Positions 1-6,354 of a DNA stretch of 7,034 bases are shown here, one piece after another. Numbering within the stretch: the stretch's first letter is position 1; each line of letters starts with the position of its first letter. This stretch comes from Bacteroidota bacterium. GTDB taxonomy: Bacteria > Bacteroidota > Bacteroidia > Chitinophagales > Chitinophagaceae. The DNA is taken from positions 1,890,726 through 1,897,759 of the forward strand of contig CP058707.1 in assembly GCA_013414745.1 (NCBI GenBank), written 5' to 3'. The notes under the pieces are model-generated. The model ran no database searches, was not told the DNA's origin, and saw only the letters and a list, made by a program, of their open reading frames with translations. The position numbers and the translations under genes are program-made.

Positions 1-188
1 TCCATCAAAACGACAAAGGCCCTTTTCGGTGGCAATCCAGATAAAGCCTCTTTGATCCTGATGCAGATTATACACCGTGTTTGAAGGCAGACCCATTCCG
101 GAATGGATGTGAATGGCATACTTCTCCTGGGCCTGTGTGAGAGAGGCAGTAAAATGATGATCGCAAGTTGAATCCATCGCAGGCACAT
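1..188 (-). CDS. Two-component regulator propeller (Reg_prop) sensor protein, N-terminal part, frameshifted, runs off left edge
   Basis: The minus strand from 120 down to 1 encodes GLPSNTVYNLHQDQRGF followed by IWIATEKGLCRFDG. This is the classic first blade of the periplasmic Reg_prop beta-propeller (GLPSNxVY ... G.IWIAT..GL.RFDG) found in Bacteroidota LytS-like sensor kinases and hybrid two-component sensors. Upstream, a different minus frame starting with ATG at 188-186 reads MCLRWIQLAIIILLPL, a typical signal-peptide start, and the propeller frame supplies LTQAQEKY, a typical cleavage region. Joining the two needs one added base in the TGTGTGAGAGAGG stretch at 134-146. The predicted product is exported, with the propeller outside the inner membrane. 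The output domain (histidine kinase, AraC-type or other) lies off the window, so the signalling type is inferred. The ATG at 188 is preferred because it gives the signal peptide. The gene is divergent from the large secreted-protein gene starting at 407. Confidence 0.72.
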   Translation of the reverse strand, partial: MCLRWIQLAIIILLPLSHRPRRSMPFTSIPEWVCLQTRCIICIRIKEALSGLPPKRAFVVLM

Positions 189-406
189 AGTACTTCGCTG
201 CAAAGATGCATGCATGCCTGTGTTTCTGCTCCGCCGGATTGTGTATCCCATGTTTGAGTTTGTAAAAGAAGACACCGGATACGAGCGAACCCTGGATTTG
301 TTTTTTGCAAACCGAATCAGGCTGTTCGCAAACTGGGTTCAGCGGTCGGTGAACGCCTCTTCTACTTTGATGCGAAATAACAAAGTATGACAAAAAGAAA
401 CAAATT
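189..406. promoter_or_regulatory. Divergent intergenic control region between sensor and surface-protein genes
   Basis: These 218 bases separate the start of the Reg_prop sensor (minus, 188) from the start of the large secreted protein (plus, 407), so both promoters should lie here. I see no clean Bacteroidota promoter pair (TTTG, then TAnnTTTG about 19-20 bases on). The nearest matches are TACTTTG at 363-369 on the plus strand and TACTTTG on the minus strand at 382-388. Both are one base shorter than the -7 consensus and lack a well-spaced TTTG. GCAAAC is repeated directly at 307-312 and 329-334. The bases before ATG 407 are A-rich (AAAAAGAAACAAATT), as is common in this phylum. Promoter positions are therefore only suggestions. 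Confidence 0.4.
206..217. repeat. Palindromic ATGC triplet repeat upstream of the sensor start
   Basis: ATGCATGCATGC is three tandem copies of ATGC and contains the 10-base perfect palindrome GCATGCATGC (208-217). It lies about 18 bases upstream of the proposed minus-strand start at 188. That would be within the leader or promoter of the sensor gene. It could be an operator-like site or a chance tract; nothing else in the window repeats it. Confidence 0.3.
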
Positions 407-793
407 ATGAAGAAACTATTTTTAAGCATGTTTCTGCTTCTCGCCCTGTTGCCAGGAGGGCAGGCGCAAAACCGGTTTTATGGTTTTAGCGGAAACGTAA
501 ACAACAACCTGGGAACAGGGAATAATGGCACCCCTTCGAGTGTCAGTTACATCCCCGACCGCTTTGGTGTGCCCAATGCCGCTCTTAGTTTGAGTGGTGC
601 CGGAAGTAACGTTAATTTGGGCCAACAAGCCGCCATTAACGGACAAACGAATTTTACCATTGCCGGATGGTTTCAAAACCCAACGTCATTACCGACCGTA
701 TTTTATTTGGAATCGGGCCCAATATTGTTTGCAAGACCAACTTCAGCGGCCATTTGCGTTTATTGGGTTACAATGGTTGCAATATCCCGCTAA
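407..793 (+). CDS. First in-frame piece of the surface protein: signal peptide and start of LamG module 1
   Basis: This is the piece an automatic caller would report as a 128-residue protein. Residues 1-21 are the signal peptide. From NRFYGFSG onward comes the first LamG-like module with its hallmark DRFGVPNAAL (about 557-586) and the strand ending TIAGWFQ. Up to about 715 the translation matches modules 2-4. After ESG at 715 it stops resembling them, and the homology continues in frame 1 (NIVCKTNFSG onward). The last 25 residues (GPILFA to the stop at 793) are therefore an out-of-frame tail, not real protein. The likely lesion is a missing G or C in GGGCCC at 715-720, which would give ESGPNIVCK. 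Confidence 0.6.
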   Translation: MKKLFLSMFLLLALLPGGQAQNRFYGFSGNVNNNLGTGNNGTPSSVSYIPDRFGVPNAALSLSGAGSNVNLGQQAAINGQTNFTIAGWFQNPTSLPTVFYLESGPILFARPTSAAICVYWVTMVAISR

Positions 794-3700
794 ACAATTC
801 CGTGACCACGTATCTGCCCAATCAAACCCGTTTCACCAGCATCCCGAATGATGCCTGGTTTCATCTGGCTTATGTTAGTCAGAATGGAATCATTAAAACC
901 TATATCAACGGTTTACCGTATGGTGAAAGTACACAACTGACGGGTGCCGCTTGTAGTGGCGTTGACTTTCTGTTGGGAGAGCATAGCGGAACAGCAACTA
1001 GTTCAAACTGGACAGGGGGCATCGATGACCTTTACATTCTGGATGTGGCCATGGGTGCCTCACAAATTGATAGTCTGAAAAATCTTCCGAATGCCTGTAA
1101 TTCAGCCATTACAATTACACAACAACCCACGATCTGGATCTGACTGCTGCCGGTCCTCAATTACTGGGTGTTACAGCGGTACAGCGGGTGTATCTTACCA
1201 ATGGCAAATTAGCCGTGATGGAGGCAATACCTATCTCGACCTGCAAAACAATGCCATCTATCAGGATGTTCAAACTCCATCGCTGATTGTAGATGCTGCG
1301 GATAGTTTAAATGCGTTTTTATTCCGGATGAAATTGAGCGCTTCAGGTTGTGTTCGTTATAGCAACGTGGCACGCATCACCTTTAAAAATCACTCTTCTG
1401 GGGATTGGATGGCTCCTTACAAAGCGCATCCAATACCAATAACTTTGTTTTTAGCGGGGTGGAAATCCTTTGACGTATGCGAACGATCGTTTTGGAAATC
1501 CTAACCGGGCCCTTCGTATCACGTCCACCATCAACACTCTGGCCTCCGTAACCACCTCGGCATACCATTTATTGCCAGTACCCCTGAATTCACCTATGGC
1601 TGGTTTACGGCAACCAATAACGACAACTATTTTACCGGCCTCAGTGCGAATGCCACTTTAAACACGATTAACACGGTACTTGCTCCCGTTGCAAATATGG
1701 GCGGTACCACTACGAATACCCTGATTCAGAATCCGAACTTCAATCCGCAGGTATGGCATCATTTTGCCCTGGTGTATCAGGGGGCTGAGTAAATGTATAT
1801 CAACGGAGTCTTGGTGAGTGAAAGCCGATCCACTACGTTCACCACTCCGGCTAACTTCAACTCGTTCTGGTTGGCGAATAAATACTTGTATGGAACCACC
1901 TACTCGACCCAACAAGCAGATGATATTCTTCTGACAAATTATGCTATGTCGCCTAACCAGATTGATAGTTTGTATCAACTACCGAATCCATGCAGTGCGC
2001 CCATTCCGATTACGTTGCAACCCCAACGTGTATTGTTGAATGCACCTGGAACCACACAGTTTTCGTGCAACTCATCGGCGGCTGTTTCGTACCAATGGCA
2101 GGTCAGTACCAATTTTGGTCAATCGTTTACCAATATTGTCAACAATGCCACGTATAGCAATGCCACCACCAATACCTTAACCGTTGCTGCCGACCTGAGT
2201 ATGCAAGGTTATAAATACCGTTGTGTACTGAGTAATGCGGGGGCTTGTACTGGTCGTAGCACCGATACGGTTGCCCTGAATATTTTACCAGCTGCTGAAT
2301 CCGTCTATTATTCTTTCGACAATGGTACGGCTGTAAATGATTTGGGTACCGGTTACAATGGAACCCTGGTTGGTGGTGTGTCCTTAATGGCAGACCGTCA
2401 TGGTAACCCGAACCGCGCCTACAAAATTAATGCCAATGGGGCTAAAATTAATTGCGGCAATATCGCCTTTATGAATGGTACACCCCAGCTAACCATTACG
2501 GGTTGGTTTCAAAAACAAAATAATGTTCAAAAATACCTCTTCTCAAAAAATGGCGCCGCCCTGTTTGCGCAAGGCAGTCTGGGATCTTCACTGAACAATT
2601 CGTTTCAACCTGCTTTAACGCCTGCCGGACAAACCTTATTTAATTCCATCAGTGAAGGAGCCTGGATGATGTTTGCCGGTGTATTTGACCGTGGTGTGTA
2701 TCGTATTTATGTGAACGGAGTTGAAGTAGCGAATAGCATTTCTCCGGTTGTAACGACCTCCAGTTCAACAAATGGTTTTTTATCGGCGGCCACGAAACCA
2801 TCATCGCTCCGGATCCTTCACTCACCAATGGTGTTGATGATATTTTTGTGATTAACCGTGCACTGACTCCGCAACAAATCGACAGTATATATCAGGCCAA
2901 TGCCTGCGGTGTTGCTGTTGTGATGCATCCTGAAAATAAAGTGTTGCAGGCAGATTATGCGGTTGTTTATCAGGCGCAGCTGAATCAATCCGTCTCTACA
3001 CTGAATTGGCAGGTGAGCACCGATGGAGGCCTCACATTTACGAACCTGAGCAACAATGCCACATACAGCGGGGTGAACTCAAACGCTCTTACCGTAAACG
3101 CTACTAACGCCTTGGATGGATACAAATATCGATTGGTAGCAGGTACAGGAAGTTGTTTGGTTGCTACGCGTGATGCTATTTTAACCTATGCGAAAGCGGT
3201 GGCCTATAGTTTTAACAGTACAACTACCCAGAATGATCTTGGAGCAAACAATCCAGGAGTTGTTACCGGTACTTCATTTGTGGCAGACCGATTTGGAAAC
3301 CCGAACAAAGCCCTCTTTATTGGTGGTAACCTGAATCGGATGGAAATTGGTAATCTTCCGTTTTTAGGAGGTGCCAATACGTTTACATACTCAGCGTGGT
3401 ATCAGAAAACCACATCGTATAGCACAGGCGGTGAACAAATGTTTACAGCTACGGCTGTGAATGGCTCGGGTACGAACATGTGGTCAGAATTCCTTCGCTC
3501 CTTTGCGTATTACGATGGTACTCCTGGTACGTATGCTTTAGTGCACGGTTCTGTTCAGAATGGTACGGCCACACTGCTTGGTAGCAATGATGCGTATTCA
3601 TCGGTGGCTAAAAATGATTGGTTTCACTTTGTATACGTCTGGAATAAACCAACCCTGAGTATTTACGTAAATGGGCAGTTATATGCCTCCGTAACACCCA

Positions 3701-5607
3701 CAGTAACACCCAGTGGATTCTCTGCAAATCTGGCCAATGGTATTTTTATGATAGGTGGTTATCCTTCAACGCCCCAGGGTTGGCAGCAAGGTGTTGATGA
3801 TATTTACATCACCAACAAAGCACTTACGCCCGACCAGATCGATAGTTTGTATCAGGCTCCGAACCCATGCGCTCCGGTTGCTGTAAACATTACTCCTGCT
3901 GAATTCGATACCATCTGTCATGGTAGTACAGTAAAATTAACCGTATTGAACGAAGGCGCTACGTATACCTGGTTCGATCAGGCCAGCAATGGTAACAATT
4001 TGGGTACAGGGAACACCTTTACAACACCCAATCTGACTACCGCTACAACGTATTATGTAGAGGCCAGTAGTCCGACCTGTTCATCTATAGCTCCACGTAT
4101 CGCAATAACGACCCAGGTGAAAGCACCGATTGCCTCTCCCTTAGATGCAACACCGGCACAAAATAAAACGACCTGTCCGGGTGGATATGCTACTTTACAG
4201 GCAACAGCCGGAGCCGGACAAATCATCCGCTGGTATGATGCTGCTACCGGTGGGAATCTATTAGGAACAGGTTCATCCTTTACTACACCTATTTTAAATG
4301 CCAATACAAGTTTCTTTGCTTCAGCAGTAGATGGGTTATGTGAAAGTGCCAATCGTACGCAGATTGATGTCATCGTAAATGCATCCTATGGTCCGCAAGT
4401 GACGGTATTGCCTTACAGTTGTCCTACCAATATCCTGGGTTCTACCTATCGCTTTCCGGTTAAAGTAGTCAGTGATGGAAACGTTAGTATCGGAGCCTTC
4501 ACTAAAGAAGCACAGTATGGCGATACCGCAAGTTTTCTGTTAGCGCCTAATCAGGCATTCACGGTTAGCTCAGATTTAAACGGTTGTATCAGTACGCAGA
4601 ATATAAATACCCCGGCCTTTACACCAAACGGTGCTGCCGTTGCCAACAGTGCTTGTCAGAGTTGTGCTATCCGCGACAATAAAAACTATACCATGTATGA
4701 TATGGCGAGTAGTCAGAAACTGGTGGGCATTTTGGATGCGAATAACAATCAGGCCCTCGGACATATTGATGTGTGTGTGAATGTAGGTGCTGCATTTACG
4801 TTGAATGGAACGCATTATCTCGGACGCAATTTCCACATGACACCGGATACCTCTTCCAATGCTACCCTGCGTTTGTTCTTTACTCCGGCTGAACTTACCG
4901 CTTTGCAGGCACTGGATGCCGGAGCAAATTTAGGAGCGTTGTATGTGGTGGCCTTTGATGGTTTGAATGAAACGCCACAGTCTTTCAGTTCCTTTACCAC
5001 CTACGGACCGTTTACCGGAACCAGCGATGTTTCTGGCAATCTTTATGTGGATGTACCTGTGAATGGATTCAGTGGTTTTTATATCACCTCAGCACTGGCT
5101 ACACCATTACCATTAAACAACTTGGTTTTTACAGCGGATCGTCAGGGAGGTTCAGCCCATATTGAATGGAATGGTATGACGCCAGAAGAAGTGGCCGTGT
5201 ACACATTGGCACGAAGCACAAATGGCACGCGATTTGAAACCATATATACCATAGCCTCTGATTCAAGAGAAAACTATTCGTACATCGATATGACTCCGGC
5301 ATCTGGTAAAAATTATTACCGCCTTATGATGACAGATCGCGAAGGTCGTCAGGTATACTCACCAGTTGTTCGTGTTCAGTTTGATGCCGATGCCGAATTA
5401 GTGAAGGTGATGCCAAATCCGGCCAGCCACCAGATCCATATCGTCAGTTCGAACTTTGAATCCTGTGAAATTGTAGATATGCGCGGGGTATGTGTGATGC
5501 GTTCAGTATCGGCTGACGTTAACATTGCTTCCCTGCCAACCGGAATGTATACGGTTCGAATTCTGGCCAATGGTGAATATCATATTGTAAAATTTGTGAA
5601 ACAATAA
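407..5607 (+). CDS. Giant secreted LamG/Ig-like multidomain surface protein with T9SS sorting domain, interrupted by seven frame changes and one stop
   Basis: The gene starts at ATG 407 with a clear signal peptide (KKLFLSMFLLLALLPGGQAQ) and ends at TAA 5605-5607. The reading frame passes 2-1-3-2-1-3-2-1, changing near 715-720, 1126-1131, 1176-1180, 1385-1389, 1456-1459, 1568-1570 and 2776-2781; each change equals one missing base. TAA at 1790-1792 is also in frame. With one base restored at each site the gene is 5208 bases, about 1735 residues. Approximate domains: LamG-like 23-232, Ig-like 236-329, LamG 331-533, Ig 535-631, LamG 634-834, Ig 838-933, LamG 933-1158, two CHU_C-type Ig domains 1166-1327, a beta module about 1330-1566, FN3-like 1569-1665, T9SS type A sorting domain 1669-1735. 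LamG and Ig modules usually bind glycans or mediate adhesion, and the T9SS domain implies export across the outer membrane and surface attachment or release. No catalytic motif is visible. Joins were decided by aligning the internal repeats with each other. Whether the lesions are real or sequencing error is open. Confidence 0.85.
473..3873 (+). repeat. Fourfold LamG-like module array, units of about 300 residues, alternating with Ig-like domains
   Basis: Each unit carries a DR(F/H)GxPN(R/K/A)A motif near its start (Asp codons at 557, 1485, 2393 and 3286), a GWF or AWY strand, a WxxF...Y(I/V)NG strand and a closing DD(I/L)(Y/L/F)...QIDS(L/I) helix followed by an NxC or NAC turn. Spacing between the motifs is 928, 908 and 893 bases, or about 311, 303 and 298 residues after adding the missing bases. 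Units 1-3 are each followed by a YQWQ/NWQ-type Ig-like domain of about 90 residues; unit 4 is followed instead by the two CHU_C-type Ig domains. DNA identity persists in places: GGTGTTGATGATATTT occurs exactly at 2829-2844 and 3789-3804. The array therefore arose by duplication within the gene. Confidence 0.8.
1793..2851 (+). CDS. Middle in-frame piece of the surface protein: end of LamG 2, Ig 2 and most of LamG 3
   Basis: This piece begins just after the in-frame TAA at 1790-1792. The same frame before the stop already encodes LamG 2 sequence (TYGWFTATNN onward, from 1592), so the ATG at 1793 is not a true start. It contains MYINGVLVS and the LamG 2 closing motif (ADDILLTNYAMSPNQIDSLY), then an Ig-like domain with SYQWQVSTNFG and the YKYRCVLSN strand, then LamG 3 with ADRHGNPNRAYKI (about 2390-2428), GWFQ and YRIYVNGVEV. 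Homology stops at NGF near 2776 and resumes in frame 1 as FIGGHETIIAPD, so the final 20-odd residues up to 2851 are out of frame. Six T residues at 2776-2781 would need to be seven. Confidence 0.6.
   Translation: MYINGVLVSESRSTTFTTPANFNSFWLANKYLYGTTYSTQQADDILLTNYAMSPNQIDSLYQLPNPCSAPIPITLQPQRVLLNAPGTTQFSCNSSAAVSYQWQVSTNFGQSFTNIVNNATYSNATTNTLTVAADLSMQGYKYRCVLSNAGACTGRSTDTVALNILPAAESVYYSFDNGTAVNDLGTGYNGTLVGGVSLMADRHGNPNRAYKINANGAKINCGNIAFMNGTPQLTITGWFQKQNNVQKYLFSKNGAALFAQGSLGSSLNNSFQPALTPAGQTLFNSISEGAWMMFAGVFDRGVYRIYVNGVEVANSISPVVTTSSSTNGFLSAATKPSSLRILHSPMVLMIFL
2848..5607 (+). CDS. Longest uninterrupted piece of the surface protein: end of LamG 3 through T9SS sorting domain
   Basis: This 919-codon open stretch has no lesion. 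The GTG at 2848 is internal: the same frame reads back through GVDDIF at 2830 to the LamG 3 body at 2776. It contains the end of LamG 3 (ALTPQQIDSIYQANAC), Ig 3 (LNWQVSTDGG, YKYRLVAG), LamG 4 (ADRFGNPNKALFI; closing GVDDIYITNKALTPDQIDSLY), and two tandem Ig-like domains of the CHU_C-associated type. Those start at ICHGSTVKL (about 3912) and at TCPGGYATL (about 4170), each with a W(F/Y)D..(S/T)(N/G)GN.LGTG core. Next comes a beta-rich stretch with YLGRNFHMTPDTSSN and LRLFFTPAELTAL (about 4815-4910), an FN3-like domain (LPLNNLVFTA ... YYRLMMTDREG) and the sorting domain. This half alone would be a normal T9SS cargo C-terminus. Confidence 0.8.
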   Translation: MINRALTPQQIDSIYQANACGVAVVMHPENKVLQADYAVVYQAQLNQSVSTLNWQVSTDGGLTFTNLSNNATYSGVNSNALTVNATNALDGYKYRLVAGTGSCLVATRDAILTYAKAVAYSFNSTTTQNDLGANNPGVVTGTSFVADRFGNPNKALFIGGNLNRMEIGNLPFLGGANTFTYSAWYQKTTSYSTGGEQMFTATAVNGSGTNMWSEFLRSFAYYDGTPGTYALVHGSVQNGTATLLGSNDAYSSVAKNDWFHFVYVWNKPTLSIYVNGQLYASVTPTVTPSGFSANLANGIFMIGGYPSTPQGWQQGVDDIYITNKALTPDQIDSLYQAPNPCAPVAVNITPAEFDTICHGSTVKLTVLNEGATYTWFDQASNGNNLGTGNTFTTPNLTTATTYYVEASSPTCSSIAPRIAITTQVKAPIASPLDATPAQNKTTCPGGYATLQATAGAGQIIRWYDAATGGNLLGTGSSFTTPILNANTSFFASAVDGLCESANRTQIDVIVNASYGPQVTVLPYSCPTNILGSTYRFPVKVVSDGNVSIGAFTKEAQYGDTASFLLAPNQAFTVSSDLNGCISTQNINTPAFTPNGAAVANSACQSCAIRDNKNYTMYDMASSQKLVGILDANNNQALGHIDVCVNVGAAFTLNGTHYLGRNFHMTPDTSSNATLRLFFTPAELTALQALDAGANLGALYVVAFDGLNETPQSFSSFTTYGPFTGTSDVSGNLYVDVPVNGFSGFYITSALATPLPLNNLVFTADRQGGSAHIEWNGMTPEEVAVYTLARSTNGTRFETIYTIASDSRENYSYIDMTPASGKNYYRLMMTDREGRQVYSPVVRVQFDADAELVKVMPNPASHQIHIVSSNFESCEIVDMRGVCVMRSVSADVNIASLPTGMYTVRILANGEYHIVKFVKQ
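5404..5604 (+). other. T9SS type A C-terminal sorting domain
   Basis: The last ~67 residues read VKVMPNPASHQIHIVSSNF, then CEIVDMRGVCVMR, then ADVNIASLPTGMYTVRI and a final HIVKFVKQ. This is the full T9SS type A pattern: PNPA turn, beta strands with a D..G turn, L..G.Y.V strand and a C-terminal K-rich strand. In known T9SS substrates this domain is recognised at the outer membrane and removed during export, with the protein then anchored or released. The preceding FN3-like domain (about 5105-5390) is the usual companion of this tail. Confidence 0.9.
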
Positions 5608-5622
5608 AACCAACCTTTAAAG

Positions 5623-5650
5623 AGAGCCGCTCCAGATTGGGAGTGGCTCT
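5623..5650 (+). terminator. Intrinsic terminator of the surface-protein gene
   Basis: An 11-base-pair stem (5623-5633 with 5640-5650, one G-T wobble) closes a 6-base loop (AGATTG) and is followed by TTTTCATTT. It begins 16 bases after the stop codon at 5607. The stem is GC-rich in its core (GAGCC / GGCTC). It should end transcription of the large gene and insulate the convergent genes to the right. Confidence 0.8.
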
Positions 5651-5655
5651 TTTCA

Positions 5656-5923
5656 TTTCATTGCTTTGCCATTGCTGGAGACAGGTATAAAAATCCGTTG
5701 ACAAAAATGATAAACGGTAGCCAAGGTCCATTTTAATGCGAATCAAGCAGTTCAATTTCAAAAAATAATACCACCTCAACTGAATTATAAATTAATGTGT
5801 TACAGAGTTAGTTGCCGTTTTTAAACCTTCTCTCCGGTGGCCGGAAGCACATCATTTAAATTCTGGCAAGATTTTTGACTACCAAAGACTTGCTGGCAAA
5901 TTGAAACCAAAAACAAATCCAAC
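5656..5923. other. Gene-poor intergenic stretch
   Basis: I see no supported gene, RNA or mobile element here. Open frames that cross it (for example the minus frame 5519-5779) run antisense into the end of the large gene and have no recognisable features. There is a short hairpin TCCGG-TGG-CCGGA around 5833-5845 with a three-base loop, not followed by a T run, so it is unlikely to be a terminator. The stretch is AT-rich around 5760-5825. Confidence 0.5.
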
Positions 5924-6088
5924 ATGAAGATCGGTTTGCATACCATTCATGAAATGGCCTTTATTGAAATACTCAACTACGAAGGTAAAACCCTGTTTGC
6001 TTCATACTTGAACAATCCCGGTTCACTGCAAATTCCGATCCGTGAAAAGGGAAATATAAACTACGCATTCGTCAAAAGAATAGCCTGA
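5924..6088 (+). CDS. Possible small ORF (54 residues), resembling part of a T9SS-type beta domain
   Basis: ATG 5924 to TGA 6086-6088 encodes a 54-residue peptide starting MKIGLHTIHEMA. Its middle, FIEILNYEGKTLFASYLNN, and the end, LQIPIREKGNINYAFVK, follow the strand-turn pattern of T9SS sorting domains (V.V.D..G+.V......LN....I.I......Y.VK). It lacks the PNPA motif and the usual final strand. No ribosome binding site is visible and a stop lies in frame upstream near 5877. It may be a small unknown protein, a decayed tail of a lost T9SS cargo gene, or chance. No family is recognised with confidence. It is convergent with, and 12 bases from, the minus ORF at 6101. Confidence 0.3.
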   Translation: MKIGLHTIHEMAFIEILNYEGKTLFASYLNNPGSLQIPIREKGNINYAFVKRIA

Positions 6089-6100
6089 CGATGTCGAATA

Positions 6101-6354
6101 TTATTGTTCGCTAAATGGGGCCTGCTGTTTAACGCTCTGTATGCTGTAAATAAAACGTTTCATGGTAATTTTGGCAAATATAAATGCAAGGGAAACCACG
6201 TAAGCATCCAAATAGCTATATACCTCATGAGCAATTATTCGCTTCTCGTATGCATCTCCAACTTCTGCGTCAACGACAAAATGGCTGTACCGAAGTACTA
6301 TCCATTTGCCGTTTCCTTGAATTTGGAGCGCCAACGAGATAACCAGCAGGCCAT
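6101..6354 (-). CDS. Possible small membrane or exported protein of unknown function, start uncertain, perhaps frameshifted
   Basis: The minus frame ending at TAA 6103-6101 is open from about 6372 and reads YGLLVISLALQIQGNGKW, later VVDAEVGDAYEKRIIAHEV, then a second hydrophobic stretch YVVSLAFIFAKITM, and ends QQAPFSEQ. Composition and codon use look more protein-like than the overlapping plus frame (6104-6364). The only in-frame start candidates are TTG at 6334 or nearby weak codons. An ATG at 6354-6352 lies in another frame; one added base just after it would give MALLVISLALQIQ, a plausible hydrophobic N-terminus, and that lesion would have the same direction as those in the large gene. 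It lies downstream of terC on the same strand but beyond a probable terminator. I do not recognise a family. Confidence 0.33.

Noticed and set aside
241..303. Minus-strand GSLVSGVFFYKLKHG, similar to the last strands of a T9SS sorting domain
   Set aside because: Only about 12 residues match, with no PNPA or D..G motif before it and no stop soon after; taken as chance within the intergenic region.
250..390. Short plus-strand ORF starting MFEFVKEDTGYERTLDL (46 residues)
   Set aside because: No recognisable family or ribosome binding site, and it ends within the promoter region of the gene at 407; not enough support.
1..429. A 143-codon minus-strand frame open from an ATG at 429 to the left edge, with a hydrophobic start MLKNSFFIICFFLSYF
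   Set aside because: It would overlap the start of the divergent surface gene by 23 bases, and its hydrophobic stretch is the antisense of an A-rich leader. The part between 150 and 429 shows no family features, whereas the frame beginning at 188 gives a normal signal peptide.
667..1661. Separate small genes at 667-1143, 1091-1504 and 1470-1661
   Set aside because: Each is a fragment of LamG module 1, Ig 1 or LamG 2 of the same large protein, displaced by frame changes; their apparent starts are internal and their ends are out-of-frame tails.
715..2781. Programmed frameshifting or phase variation at homopolymer runs
   Set aside because: The runs are only 2-6 bases, too short for typical phase-variable tracts. 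Seven successive programmed shifts in one gene would be implausible, and no slippery heptamer plus stimulator structure is evident.
5833..5845. TCCGG-TGG-CCGGA hairpin as a terminator or regulatory RNA
   Set aside because: Only five base pairs, no following T run and no nearby gene it could serve.
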